8,756 nucleotides of DNA from Campylobacteraceae bacterium (GTDB lineage Bacteria > Campylobacterota > Campylobacteria > Campylobacterales > Sulfurospirillaceae): contig JALUMJ010000041.1 of NCBI GenBank assembly GCA_027040375.1, positions 1-8,756 of the forward strand, in the 5' to 3' direction. The translations under genes and the position numbers were made by a program. Below are positions 1-7,009 of the stretch, piece by piece (position 1 is the first letter of the stretch; each line of letters opens with the position of its first letter). The notes under the pieces are model-generated. The model had not been told where the DNA came from. It searched no databases and saw only the letters and a list, made by a program, of their open reading frames with translations.

Positions 1-942
1 CACCAAGATAACGCCAAGATGATTTTTATCGGCAAGATTTGCAATTCTTTCATCGAGTTCTTTAAAAGGCTCGCTAGCATCTAAAACAAGCAAAGCGATA
101 TCCGCATGTTCTAGCATATCATTTGTTCGCATTAAAGCAAATTTTTCTATGCCCTCTATCTTGCTTCTTCTTCGCACTCCTGCTGTATCTACAAAGTTTA
201 TGATTTTATCTTCATACTCTATATGTTCATCAACTGGGTCTATTGTAGTCCCAGCAATCGAGCTTACAACAGCTCGTTCAACTCCCACTAGAGAGTTCAA
301 TAGTGAGCTTTTCCCAACATTTACTCTGCCGATTATAGCTACTTTTATCTCATTGGTTTCTTCTTCTTCTTTTACTTCAAGCTCTTTTATCTCTTCGTCA
401 AAATCACTTAAATCAAAATCATCTTCGTCCTCTTCTAAAACCAATTCTGGCTCATTTTCAGGTAGATATGAAGCAATCCAATTTAAAAGATTTGTAACTC
501 CACGGTTATGAGAAACGGAAATTGGAAAAACATTTTGGGCTCCAAATTCGTCAAATTCCCAAGCTCTCTCCATCTCTTTGTCATTGTCTATCTTGTTAAT
601 AACTAAGGCTATAGGTTTGTTTTGAGAGTGTAGTGAATAAAATATCTTTTTTTCTTCATCGCTTGGTAGCATTTTCCCATCAACCATCATGATGATAATA
701 TCTGCTTTTTGGCTAGCTTGCATAGATTTTTTTCTTACATTTTCAAATATTTCATCTTTGTTGTCTAGTCCACCAGTATCAAGTAATTTGCATGGTTTTT
801 CAGAAATTTCAACTATTTCCTCTTTGATGTCTCTTGTTGTTCCGCTAAAGTCAGATGTTATAGCGATTCTGCGTTTTGCAATTCTATTGAAAAGCGAACT
901 TTTTCCTACATTTGGTTTGCCAATGATGGCGATTGATTTCAT
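1..942 (-). CDS. der: Ribosome biogenesis GTPase Der (EngA), C-terminal part missing at window edge
   Basis: Der is a tandem-GTPase factor needed for maturation of the 50S ribosomal subunit. I translated the minus strand from the ATG at 942-940; the frame stays open for 314 codons to base 1, so the 3' part of the gene lies outside the window. The first G domain shows the P-loop GKPNVGKSS (residues 8-16), GTTRD (34-38), DTGG (55-58) and NKID (116-119). A strongly acidic linker follows (about 162-198, 21 of 37 residues Asp or Glu). The second G domain has GRVNVGKSS (205-213), GTTID (231-235) and DTAG (252-255). Its NKxD motif and the C-terminal KH-like domain should lie beyond the edge. AAGG at 955-952 is nine bases from the ATG and supports this start. 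The tandem G domains make the assignment secure. The gene follows dctM by 85 bases on the same strand and may have its own promoter. Confidence 0.96.
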   Translation of the reverse strand, partial: MKSIAIIGKPNVGKSSLFNRIAKRRIAITSDFSGTTRDIKEEIVEISEKPCKLLDTGGLDNKDEIFENVRKKSMQASQKADIIIMMVDGKMLPSDEEKKIFYSLHSQNKPIALVINKIDNDKEMERAWEFDEFGAQNVFPISVSHNRGVTNLLNWIASYLPENEPELVLEEDEDDFDLSDFDEEIKELEVKEEEETNEIKVAIIGRVNVGKSSLLNSLVGVERAVVSSIAGTTIDPVDEHIEYEDKIINFVDTAGVRRRSKIEGIEKFALMRTNDMLEHADIALLVLDASEPFKELDERIANLADKNHLGVILV

Positions 943-962
943 TATATTGTGCCTTGAGTAGA

Positions 963-990
963 AGCCTATAAGAGTATATTCTTATAGGCT
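963..990. repeat. Perfect inverted repeat between dctM and der (possible weak terminator)
   Basis: AGCCTATAAGA (963-973) and TCTTATAGGCT (980-990) form a perfect 11 bp stem with a 6-base loop. The hairpin lies 37 bases past the dctM stop and 8 bases before the der ribosome binding site. On the minus strand it is followed by TCTACTCAAGG, which has no run of T. It could be a weak terminator of the TRAP operon, an RNA-stabilising 3' end, or a leader structure for der. The pairing is directly visible; the role is inferred. Confidence 0.6.
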
Positions 991-1027
991 ATAATTTAGA
1001 GCATTTTATCTTAATTTTGTATTAAAA

Positions 1028-2365
1028 CTACTTAAATCCATAAAAATGAGGGAAAAATACGACCGAAAGAAGTACAGCTACTTGAATAAGTATAAAAGGT
1101 ATAACGCCTTTATATATATCAGTCGTATGCACACTCGGAGGTGCTACTCCTTTTAAGTAAAAGAGTGAAAAACCAAATGGAGGAGTTAAAAATGATGTTT
1201 GAAGATTTAGTGCCATTAAAATCGCAAACCATAAAGGGTCTAACCCGATTGTTTGTGCGATTGGTAAGATGATAGGTAATACTATGTAAGAAATCTCTAT
1301 AAAATCTATGAAAAAACCCAAAAACATAACTGCCGACATGGAAAGTGCTAAAAAGCCCCATTTTTCTCCAGGAAGATGAGTCATAAAGTTTGCAGTCAGT
1401 TCATCTGCTCCACTATATACGAAAACCATTGAAAAAGCAGTCGCACCAATCAATATAGCAAAAACCATAGCAGTTATTTTGATAGTTCCAATGGATGCTT
1501 CTTTTATCATTTTTATATTTAACTGCCCATAACCCAAAGCTAATATAACAGCTCCAATTGAGCCCACTGAGGCAGATTCTGTTGGTGTAGCAATTCCAGC
1601 AAAGATAGAACCTAAAACTAAAATAATCAAAACCAAAGGAGGGATGATTGCTATAAGTGCTTTGATGATATTTTGTTTTTTTGTTATGCTAAGATCTAAC
1701 TCTATAGCAGGAGCCGCATCTTTATCTAAAAAGGCAATTATCAATATATATACAATATATGCACCAACAAGCATAAGTCCAGGAAAAAATGCATACTTAA
1801 ACAAGTCACCCACGGGAAGTTGAAAGACATCGCCTAGGACGATAAGTACGATTGAGGGTGGTATGATTTGACCAAGCGTTCCTGCTGCACAAATTGTGCC
1901 AGTTGCTAATTTCTTTGAATATCCATACTTTAACATAACGGGTAAAGATATTACACCCATCGCAACAACACTTGCTCCAACAACTCCTGTAGAAGCAGCC
2001 AAGAGAGCACCTATAAGGACTGTACTAACTGCTAGTCCACCTCTAACTCTGCCAAATAAGACCCCCATAGACTCTAAGAGTCTTGTAGCTAGTTCAGATT
2101 TTTGTAAAACTATGCCCATGAAGATAAAAAGAGGCACTGCCATAAGAATTTTATTTGTCATTATAGAAAAAATTCTAAAAGGCATCAAAGAGAACATTTG
2201 GAAAAATTCATCTGCAAAATCAGCCATAGTTCCGCCATCTGGAATAACTTGAAAATAAGCCGACAGTGCTCCAAAAAACATAGAAACTGCCCCAAAAGTA
2301 AAAGCAACAGGATAGCCAACAACAAGCAGTATGAGTGCCGCTAAAAACATAATTAAACCAATCAA
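1028..2365 (-). CDS. dctM: TRAP transporter large permease subunit, DctM family
   Basis: This is the large membrane subunit of a tripartite ATP-independent periplasmic transporter, which uses an ion gradient to import substrate delivered by the binding protein. The 445-residue product has the full family length and is nearly all hydrophobic helices. Family landmarks are VGYPVAF near the N-terminus (16-22), GQIIPPSI (165-172), TPTESAS (260-266), FIDFIEISYIVLPI (352-365) and TPPFGFSLFY (394-403). I accept the TTG at 2365-2363 as start. It overlaps the dctQ TGA stop in the string TTGA, AGGGAG lies seven bases upstream, and the distance to the first conserved Pro fits the family. An ATG five codons downstream (2350-2348) would leave the ribosome site about 22 bases away. 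It is the last gene of dctPQM and is probably translated by coupling to dctQ. Confidence 0.94.
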   Translation of the reverse strand: MIGLIMFLAALILLVVGYPVAFTFGAVSMFFGALSAYFQVIPDGGTMADFADEFFQMFSLMPFRIFSIMTNKILMAVPLFIFMGIVLQKSELATRLLESMGVLFGRVRGGLAVSTVLIGALLAASTGVVGASVVAMGVISLPVMLKYGYSKKLATGTICAAGTLGQIIPPSIVLIVLGDVFQLPVGDLFKYAFFPGLMLVGAYIVYILIIAFLDKDAAPAIELDLSITKKQNIIKALIAIIPPLVLIILVLGSIFAGIATPTESASVGSIGAVILALGYGQLNIKMIKEASIGTIKITAMVFAILIGATAFSMVFVYSGADELTANFMTHLPGEKWGFLALSMSAVMFLGFFIDFIEISYIVLPIILPIAQTIGLDPLWFAILMALNLQTSFLTPPFGFSLFYLKGVAPPSVHTTDIYKGVIPFILIQVAVLLSVVFFPHFYGFK

Positions 2366-2901
2366 GACAGAACTCCCTGAGGATCAACTTTTTTAGCTTT
2401 TTCAATGCCTCTGTAGATATTGATATTTTTGATTATATAGTTTAATCCTTCTAGAAATAGTATTATAAAAGACACTGGAATTGCCATCTTGATTAACCAA
2501 AGATATTTTAATCCACCCGGATCCCCTGATATCTCATTTGTGCTATATGAATCCATAACAAAATCGTATGAACCGTAGATTATCAAAAGAGTAAAGGGAA
2601 GCAAAAACAGCAAAGTTCCTACTATGTTTATGATAGCTTTAGTTTTTTCACTAAAATTATCATATAAAAAGTCAACTCTTACATGTGCATTTTCTTTTAG
2701 TGAATATGATGTGCCAAAAAGTATGAGAACGGCAAATAGATGCCATTCCATCTCTTGCATGGCGATTGAACTGTCGTGAAAGGCATATCTCATGACGACA
2801 TCATAAAAAACATTGAGTATCAACAGAAGAAGTACAACTATAAGTATATTTCCGATGAAATCCATAAATTTATTAAATTTTTGTTCTATTTTTATTAGCA
2901 T
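2362..2901 (-). CDS. dctQ: TRAP transporter small permease subunit, DctQ family
   Basis: This is the small membrane subunit of the TRAP transporter, paired with DctM. From the ATG at 2901-2899 the product has 179 residues and four predicted membrane helices, at about 13-35, 53-70, 87-110 and 131-158. Family-like stretches are QEMEWHLF (49-56), KENAHVRVDFLY (69-80) and DPGGLKYLWLIK (127-138). The frame can be extended upstream to a TTG at 2946-2944, giving 194 residues. That TTG lies inside the first arm of a strong hairpin, and the extra 15 residues look unlike the family's N-terminus, so I reject it. The ribosome site before the ATG is weak (AAAAAGA). This may mean lower expression than dctP or initiation by ribosomes arriving from dctP. 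The gene ends in TGA overlapping the dctM start. Confidence 0.92.
   Translation of the reverse strand: MLIKIEQKFNKFMDFIGNILIVVLLLLILNVFYDVVMRYAFHDSSIAMQEMEWHLFAVLILFGTSYSLKENAHVRVDFLYDNFSEKTKAIINIVGTLLFLLPFTLLIIYGSYDFVMDSYSTNEISGDPGGLKYLWLIKMAIPVSFIILFLEGLNYIIKNINIYRGIEKAKKVDPQGVLS
2373..2378 (-). promoter_or_regulatory. Ribosome binding site fixing the dctM TTG start
   Basis: AGGGAG on the minus strand, inside the end of dctQ, lies seven bases before the TTG at 2365. It favours the TTG over the ATG at 2350. Confidence 0.75.
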
Positions 2902-2921
2902 TAATTTTCTTTTTAAGAGGT

Positions 2922-2947
2922 TTTGGCCAGAATTAAATCTGGCCAAA
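2922..2947 (-). repeat. Perfect hairpin between dctP and dctQ
   Basis: On the minus strand TTTGGCCAGA (2947-2938) pairs perfectly with TCTGGCCAAA (2931-2922) around a 6-base loop. The stem starts five bases after the dctP stop codon (2955-2953). No T-run follows (ACCTCTTAAA), so it is not a standard intrinsic terminator. Hairpins just after the binding-protein gene are known in binding-protein-dependent transport operons, where they protect the upstream mRNA and raise the ratio of soluble receptor to membrane subunits. That role here is inferred. Confidence 0.7.
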
Positions 2948-2952
2948 TAAGA

Positions 2953-4023
2953 TTATTGAACTTCTTTAGAAGCTTTTAAGTAGTAATATCTTGACATGTA
3001 AGACCATTTTCTAGCTTTTTTCATGAAAGCTTTTTGATCATTCCAAATTTTATTGAACAGTTTATTTTTGCTTGCATATGATTGCATGATACTATCAGTT
3101 GCTTTTTTCATAGCTTTAAGAACTGGTTTTGGGAAAGTTTTAACTTTTATATTTGGGTAATCTTTTTTCATCTTAGCCCAAGCAGTTGCACTATCAGCAA
3201 AGTTTTCCATAAACATATCCGCACTTACTGCTTTCATAGCAGTTTTTAGTATGGCTTGATAATTTTTAGGTAGTTTATTGAAAGCTTTTTTATTAATCAA
3301 GAAAGTCATCTCACTTGCAGGCTCATGCCATCCTGTATAGTAGTAAGGTGCCACTTTATAAAAGCCCATTTTTATATCCATTCCAGGTCCTACCCATTCC
3401 AATGCGTCAATTGTGCCTCTATCAAGTGAAGTGTATAATTCACCTCCTGGAATATTTACAACATTAACACCAAGTTTTGCCATAACTTTACCAGCAAATC
3501 CAGGGATTCTCATCTTAAGACCTTTTAAATCATTAACGCTGTTGATTTCTTTTCTAAACCAACCACCCATCTGAACGCCTGTGTTTCCACCAGGAAATGC
3601 TAACATGCCATACTTGCCATAAACTTGTTCCATGTATTTCATACCATTTCCATAGTAATACCAAGCATCCTGTTCAGCTTTTGTCATGCCCCATGGAACT
3701 GTTGTGAACCATACAGTATTTATATCTTTTCCTATATAATAGTAAGAACCAGTGTGACCCATCTGATAAGCTCCGCCTTTTACCATATCAAAAACGCCAA
3801 GAGCAGATTTTGTTTTTTCAGCACCTTCTACTTTGATGATAAACTTTCCATTTGTCATCTTTTTAACTAGTTTTGCTAGTTTAATAGGAGGATTTGCAAG
3901 AGGTGTCATTGTGCTTGGCCAGCTCAATGCTATTCTCCAATGAACTCTTTTAGCCGCATAAGAGCTACTTGTTGCTAGCATAATCGCTGCAATTATCCAC
4001 AAAACTTTAAACATTTGTTTCAT
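2953..4023 (-). CDS. dctP: TRAP transporter periplasmic solute-binding protein, DctP family (TakP-like)
   Basis: This is the periplasmic receptor that captures substrate for DctQM. The 356-residue product begins with a Sec signal peptide: Lys residues, a hydrophobic core to about residue 18, and likely cleavage after Ala23 in SYA-A. The mature protein shows the DctP fold pattern. Key stretches are ALSWPSTMTP (32-41), GNTGVQMGGWFRKE (146-159), LKMRIPG (169-175, with the Arg expected to bind the substrate carboxylate), GTIDALEWVGP (203-213) and GWHEP (231-235). These match the TakP-type branch, whose characterised members bind 2-oxo acids such as pyruvate, or lactate with a metal ion. Substrate is therefore predicted only by family. 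The ATG has AAAGGA five bases upstream. It is first in dctPQM and 56 bases after aroE. C-terminal residues about 284-350 are rich in Lys. Confidence 0.93.
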   Translation of the reverse strand: MKQMFKVLWIIAAIMLATSSSYAAKRVHWRIALSWPSTMTPLANPPIKLAKLVKKMTNGKFIIKVEGAEKTKSALGVFDMVKGGAYQMGHTGSYYYIGKDINTVWFTTVPWGMTKAEQDAWYYYGNGMKYMEQVYGKYGMLAFPGGNTGVQMGGWFRKEINSVNDLKGLKMRIPGFAGKVMAKLGVNVVNIPGGELYTSLDRGTIDALEWVGPGMDIKMGFYKVAPYYYTGWHEPASEMTFLINKKAFNKLPKNYQAILKTAMKAVSADMFMENFADSATAWAKMKKDYPNIKVKTFPKPVLKAMKKATDSIMQSYASKNKLFNKIWNDQKAFMKKARKWSYMSRYYYLKASKEVQ

Positions 4024-4079
4024 ATTTTTCCTTTAATAAAATTTTTATATTTTATTTTATATAAAAAGTACTGAAGATA
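4024..4079 (-). promoter_or_regulatory. AT-rich leader of dctPQM with a possible -10 element
   Basis: The gap between aroE and dctP is almost pure A and T and contains TATATAAAAT on the minus strand (4063-4054), a fair match to a sigma-70 -10 box. I find no convincing -35 box, which is common in this phylum where -35 signals are weak. No terminator-like hairpin separates aroE from dctP, so read-through from the upstream operon is also possible. Confidence 0.28.
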
Positions 4080-4871
4080 TCATAAAAAGAAAGATTTTTT
4101 CATATAATTTTCAATTATATCTAAATCATATATATTGCCAAAAAAATGATTAAAAGCTATGGAAGCTTGGTGCAAAAGCATATCGGAGCCATCTTTTGAT
4201 AACAATGAATTTTGTTTTGCTAGTTTTAAAAAAGGTGTATTTCTTCCATATACCACATCAAAGGCATATTTTGATTTTGACATCAGGTTTGAAAGTACTG
4301 CCTTATCCAATGGAAAAGTTTCGTCTTTTAGTCCAGCAGAAGTCGTATTTATGATTATGTCAAATTTTTTGATTTCGAAATTATCCCAGCTAAAATTTTC
4401 AAAGCCAGCTTTTTCAAAAAAATCTAATCTGTCTTTTGATCTATTTAAAATCGTTGTCCTTATGGAATTTTCATTAAGTATAAAAGAGATTGCTTTTGCA
4501 GTCCCTCCAGCTCCTAAAATCAATGCAGATTTTATATCTTTAAAAGATTCAATTGAGCGATAAAAACCTGAGGCATCTGTGTTGAGGCCAATTATTTTAC
4601 CTTTTTTTGTAACTAGTGTATTTACTGCGCCAATCTTTTGTGCAATTCCTTGGACTTCATCACATAAATTAAAAGCATACTCTTTATGAGGAACGGTGAC
4701 ATTTGCACCGCTTAATTTTATATTTTTATAGGTGCTTATGATTTTTTTACTATCAACCAATAGAGTTCTAGTGTAGCAAGCATCAAGTCTTAGATTTTCT
4801 ATGGCATTATTGTGCAGAAGTGGGGAGATAGAGTGCGAAACAGGGTTTCCAAATATACTAAAAAGTTTGAT
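4080..4871 (-). CDS. aroE: Shikimate dehydrogenase (NADP+), probable ATC start
   Basis: AroE reduces 3-dehydroshikimate to shikimate with NADPH in the cytoplasm, step four of the shikimate pathway. Read from 4871 the product is 263 residues, the family's usual size. It begins with KLFSIFGNP and SHSISP (12-17, the shikimate-binding Ser-x-Ser). It then shows NVTVPHK (57-63, catalytic Lys63), GLNTDASG (95-102, catalytic Asp99), the NADP-binding loop GAGGTAKA (120-127), NTTSAG (175-180) and GSDMLLHQA (228-236). The first ordinary start in frame is TTG at 4760, which would delete 37 residues including SHSISP and is therefore wrong. The frame upstream runs only to a stop at 4886-4884 and holds no ATG, GTG or TTG. 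The ATC at 4871-4869 falls where homologues have Met, seven bases after GGAG. It follows the trpE stop by four bases, so translation is probably coupled. Confidence 0.93.
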   Translation of the reverse strand: MKLFSIFGNPVSHSISPLLHNNAIENLRLDACYTRTLLVDSKKIISTYKNIKLSGANVTVPHKEYAFNLCDEVQGIAQKIGAVNTLVTKKGKIIGLNTDASGFYRSIESFKDIKSALILGAGGTAKAISFILNENSIRTTILNRSKDRLDFFEKAGFENFSWDNFEIKKFDIIINTTSAGLKDETFPLDKAVLSNLMSKSKYAFDVVYGRNTPFLKLAKQNSLLSKDGSDMLLHQASIAFNHFFGNIYDLDIIENYMKKSFFL

Positions 4872-4875
4872 ATTA

Positions 4876-6288
4876 CTACTCCGCTAAATCATTTAGTGAG
4901 CTAGTCATGGCTTCAAGTTTATTTTTCACTTCTTGGTATTCGTACTCAGGAGTGCTATCAGCCACTATGCCAGCTCCTGCTTGAAATATAATCTTTTCAT
5001 CATCCAAATAAGCTGTTCTTATGAGTATCGCACTATCCATATTGCCATCAAATCCAAAATACCCAACAGCTCCACTATAAAAGCTCCTCTTTAAACCTTC
5101 AAATTCGCTGATAAGTTCCATAGCTCGTATCTTTGGAGTGCCAGTCATCGTCCCAGCTGTAAAGGTGGCAGAAAATAGGTCAAACATATCATATTTTTTA
5201 TCTAGTATTGCTTCTATATCAGTGACGAGATGCATCACATGTGAGTATCTCTCAACCCTCATCATCTCTTTTACTTTTACGCTTCCTATGGATGCTACTT
5301 TGCCAACATCATTTCTTCCTAAATCGATGAGCATTAAGTGTTCAGCTCTCTCTTTTTCATCATTTAACAAATCTTGCGCAAGAGCTAAATCTTTTTCGTA
5401 ATCTTCACCTCTTTTTCTCGTGCCTGCTATCGGTCTTAGCGTGATGTGATTATTTTTAAGTCCAACCATCACTTCAGGAGAACTTCCTATGATGGAAAAT
5501 TTGCCATAATCTAGGTTAAACATATAAGGAGATGGGTTTTTATTTCTTAAGATTCTGTAAAAACTTAATCTGTCAATCTTTGCAAATTTAGTAAAACGAT
5601 TTGACATCAAAATCTGAAAAACATCTCCACTTCTTATCATATCTTTTGATTTTCTTACCATTTTAAAAAACTCAGATTTTGAAAATGCAAATTCCCCTTT
5701 TTTGTTAGACATATCACTTTTTATAATCGGCATATCAATGTGAGGTTCTTTTAAAAGATGAACTATTTCTTCTAATTCAGACCCAATTTTGTCGATAAAA
5801 GTTACTAGTGTCAGGGTATTTGATTTATGAGAAAAAGCACAAACAAGTTTTGGACGGATGAAATCAAGATTAGGTATATTTATATCATCATGTAAAGCAT
5901 TCATGTGTTTTTGAAGTATAGGCTCAAAGGTTTTAACACAATCATAACCAATATAACCAATAAAACCATCAATAAAACCTATATTTAGTTTTTTGGTTAG
6001 ATTTTGATACTTTTTAACATCTATCTCTTTGTATCTTTTCTTTAAAAAATCAAATGGATTATCGTCAACTTGTGTTTTTTCTAAGTTTTCATCTATATAG
6101 AAACTTTGAGAATTTTCGTGGATAATGCGCTCCCTAGCTCCTATGAAAAGAAAACTATAATTTCCGTCCTCAGTATTAATCGCACTTTCAAATAAAAATG
6201 AAAGCTCATCCTCAAAGTGAGATTGCAGTTTTTTAAATATAGTTATAGGCGTTAACTGATCAAACAGTATGCTCTTAGCGTGCAACAA
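4876..6288 (-). CDS. trpE: Anthranilate synthase component I
   Basis: TrpE converts chorismate to anthranilate using ammonia from a glutamine amidotransferase partner (TrpG), the first step of tryptophan synthesis. The 470-residue product has the family length and covers both the N-terminal regulatory part and the chorismate-binding domain. FLFES (31-35) corresponds to the LLES motif that binds feedback tryptophan. NPSPYMF (251-257), PIAGTRKRG (286-294), HLMLIDLGRNDVG (317-329), TGTPKIRAMEL (382-392) and GAGIVADSTPE (438-448) form the active site. The Ala in PIAGT favours TrpE over the PabB type with Lys there, although some PabB proteins also have Ala. The start is TTG at 6288-6286, directly after the TAA stop of the SPOR gene; the next codon is also TTG, and the ribosome site is weak (GAG eight bases upstream). 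No trpG or other trp gene is present, so the partner subunit must be encoded elsewhere. Confidence 0.92.
   Translation of the reverse strand: MLHAKSILFDQLTPITIFKKLQSHFEDELSFLFESAINTEDGNYSFLFIGARERIIHENSQSFYIDENLEKTQVDDNPFDFLKKRYKEIDVKKYQNLTKKLNIGFIDGFIGYIGYDCVKTFEPILQKHMNALHDDINIPNLDFIRPKLVCAFSHKSNTLTLVTFIDKIGSELEEIVHLLKEPHIDMPIIKSDMSNKKGEFAFSKSEFFKMVRKSKDMIRSGDVFQILMSNRFTKFAKIDRLSFYRILRNKNPSPYMFNLDYGKFSIIGSSPEVMVGLKNNHITLRPIAGTRKRGEDYEKDLALAQDLLNDEKERAEHLMLIDLGRNDVGKVASIGSVKVKEMMRVERYSHVMHLVTDIEAILDKKYDMFDLFSATFTAGTMTGTPKIRAMELISEFEGLKRSFYSGAVGYFGFDGNMDSAILIRTAYLDDEKIIFQAGAGIVADSTPEYEYQEVKNKLEAMTSSLNDLAE
4879..4882 (-). promoter_or_regulatory. Ribosome binding site supporting the aroE ATC start
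   Basis: GGAG on the minus strand sits inside the last codons of trpE (GCG GAG TAG), seven bases before the ATC at 4871. Its spacing is ideal for that codon and far too distant for the TTG at 4760. Confidence 0.6.
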
Positions 6289-6990
6289 TTATCTTACTCT
6301 ATATAAAAATGCATTTTTATTTATCGATTTTTTTACATCACTCATATTTGCTTTGGCTGCTTTGTTTGTTTTAAAAGGACCTATTAAAATTTTAGTTATC
6401 TTTTTACCTTTTATTACCATAGGTAAAAGTTTGTAAGTATATTTTTTATCGGTAATCTTTTTTAAATATTTTTTATCAGGAGAATATTTTGAAGTGGCAC
6501 CAACTTGTATATAAACTCCACTAGTCGCTCGATTGGAGGTAGTTCTGATTACTTTTTTTGCTTTTGCTTTTACGATTGGGTTAACTACTGTTTGAATAAC
6601 TTTTGGAGTTTTCACGACTTTTGGAACTTCTTTTTTTGCTATAGGTTGTTTCAAATTATTTTTATTTGTCTTTTGAATCTCTTTTTCTTTTAAGCTTTTA
6701 ACCATATTTTCGAAACTATCTTTTTTATCAGTCTTTTCTTTTATAATAGGAACTTGCTTAAATAGTTGTTCGTCCTTTTTCGCCTTTTTTATACTAGTAG
6801 TAGGCTGGGGTGGAAGAATAAGTTTAGGTTCGCTATTTTGAGTTGGCTTATTTATGAGCTTCATAGACAAAATAACTGCTAAAAATATGATGATTAAAAT
6901 AGCGATAATTATCAACACTCTCTTTGTTTTAAGAGTTTTGTTGTCCGTTTTTTCCAATACAATATCACTTAATTCATTTTTATCTTCCAT
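6289..6990 (-). CDS. Inner-membrane SPOR-domain protein
   Basis: This is a bitopic inner-membrane protein with the layout of DedD- or FtsN-like envelope proteins. It has a short cytoplasmic N-terminus (1-24), one membrane helix (about 25-46), a long Lys- and Pro-rich linker (about 47-157) and a C-terminal SPOR domain (about 158-233). The SPOR signature is visible as GVYIQVGA (158-165) at the start and ILIGPFKTNKAAKA (201-214) near the end. SPOR domains bind peptidoglycan strands stripped of peptides, typically at the division septum, so a role in division or wall remodelling is inferred. Outside the SPOR domain the sequence is low-complexity and gives no further clue. The ATG is preceded by a strong AAGGAG seven bases upstream. 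A perfect hairpin lies just before that site. The stop codon abuts the trpE start. Confidence 0.85.
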   Translation of the reverse strand: MEDKNELSDIVLEKTDNKTLKTKRVLIIIAILIIIFLAVILSMKLINKPTQNSEPKLILPPQPTTSIKKAKKDEQLFKQVPIIKEKTDKKDSFENMVKSLKEKEIQKTNKNNLKQPIAKKEVPKVVKTPKVIQTVVNPIVKAKAKKVIRTTSNRATSGVYIQVGATSKYSPDKKYLKKITDKKYTYKLLPMVIKGKKITKILIGPFKTNKAAKANMSDVKKSINKNAFLYRVR

Positions 6991-7009
6991 TTTACTTCTC
7001 CTTTTGATA

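Noticed and set aside
149..961. Two plus-strand open frames (149-511 and 689-961)
   Set aside because: Both are antisense to der, Ser- or Leu-rich and without recognisable motifs; they are mirror frames of a conserved gene.
1119..1361. Second minus-strand frame inside dctM
   Set aside because: It is out of frame with the conserved C-terminal DctM motifs, and dctM is intact across it, so there is no frameshift.
1896..2252. Plus-strand open frame over dctM
   Set aside because: It is antisense to conserved DctM coding sequence and has no family resemblance.
2362..2946. dctQ starting at TTG 2946 (194 residues)
   Set aside because: The codon lies inside a hairpin arm, and the extra residues do not resemble DctQ; ATG at 2901 gives the usual length.
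3625..4563. Plus-strand frames over dctP and aroE (3625-3870 and 4159-4563)
   Set aside because: They are mirror frames of conserved genes with no motifs of their own.
4080..4760. aroE starting at TTG 4760 (226 residues)
   Set aside because: It would remove the shikimate-binding SHSISP segment, which is encoded in frame just upstream; the protein would be too short for the family.
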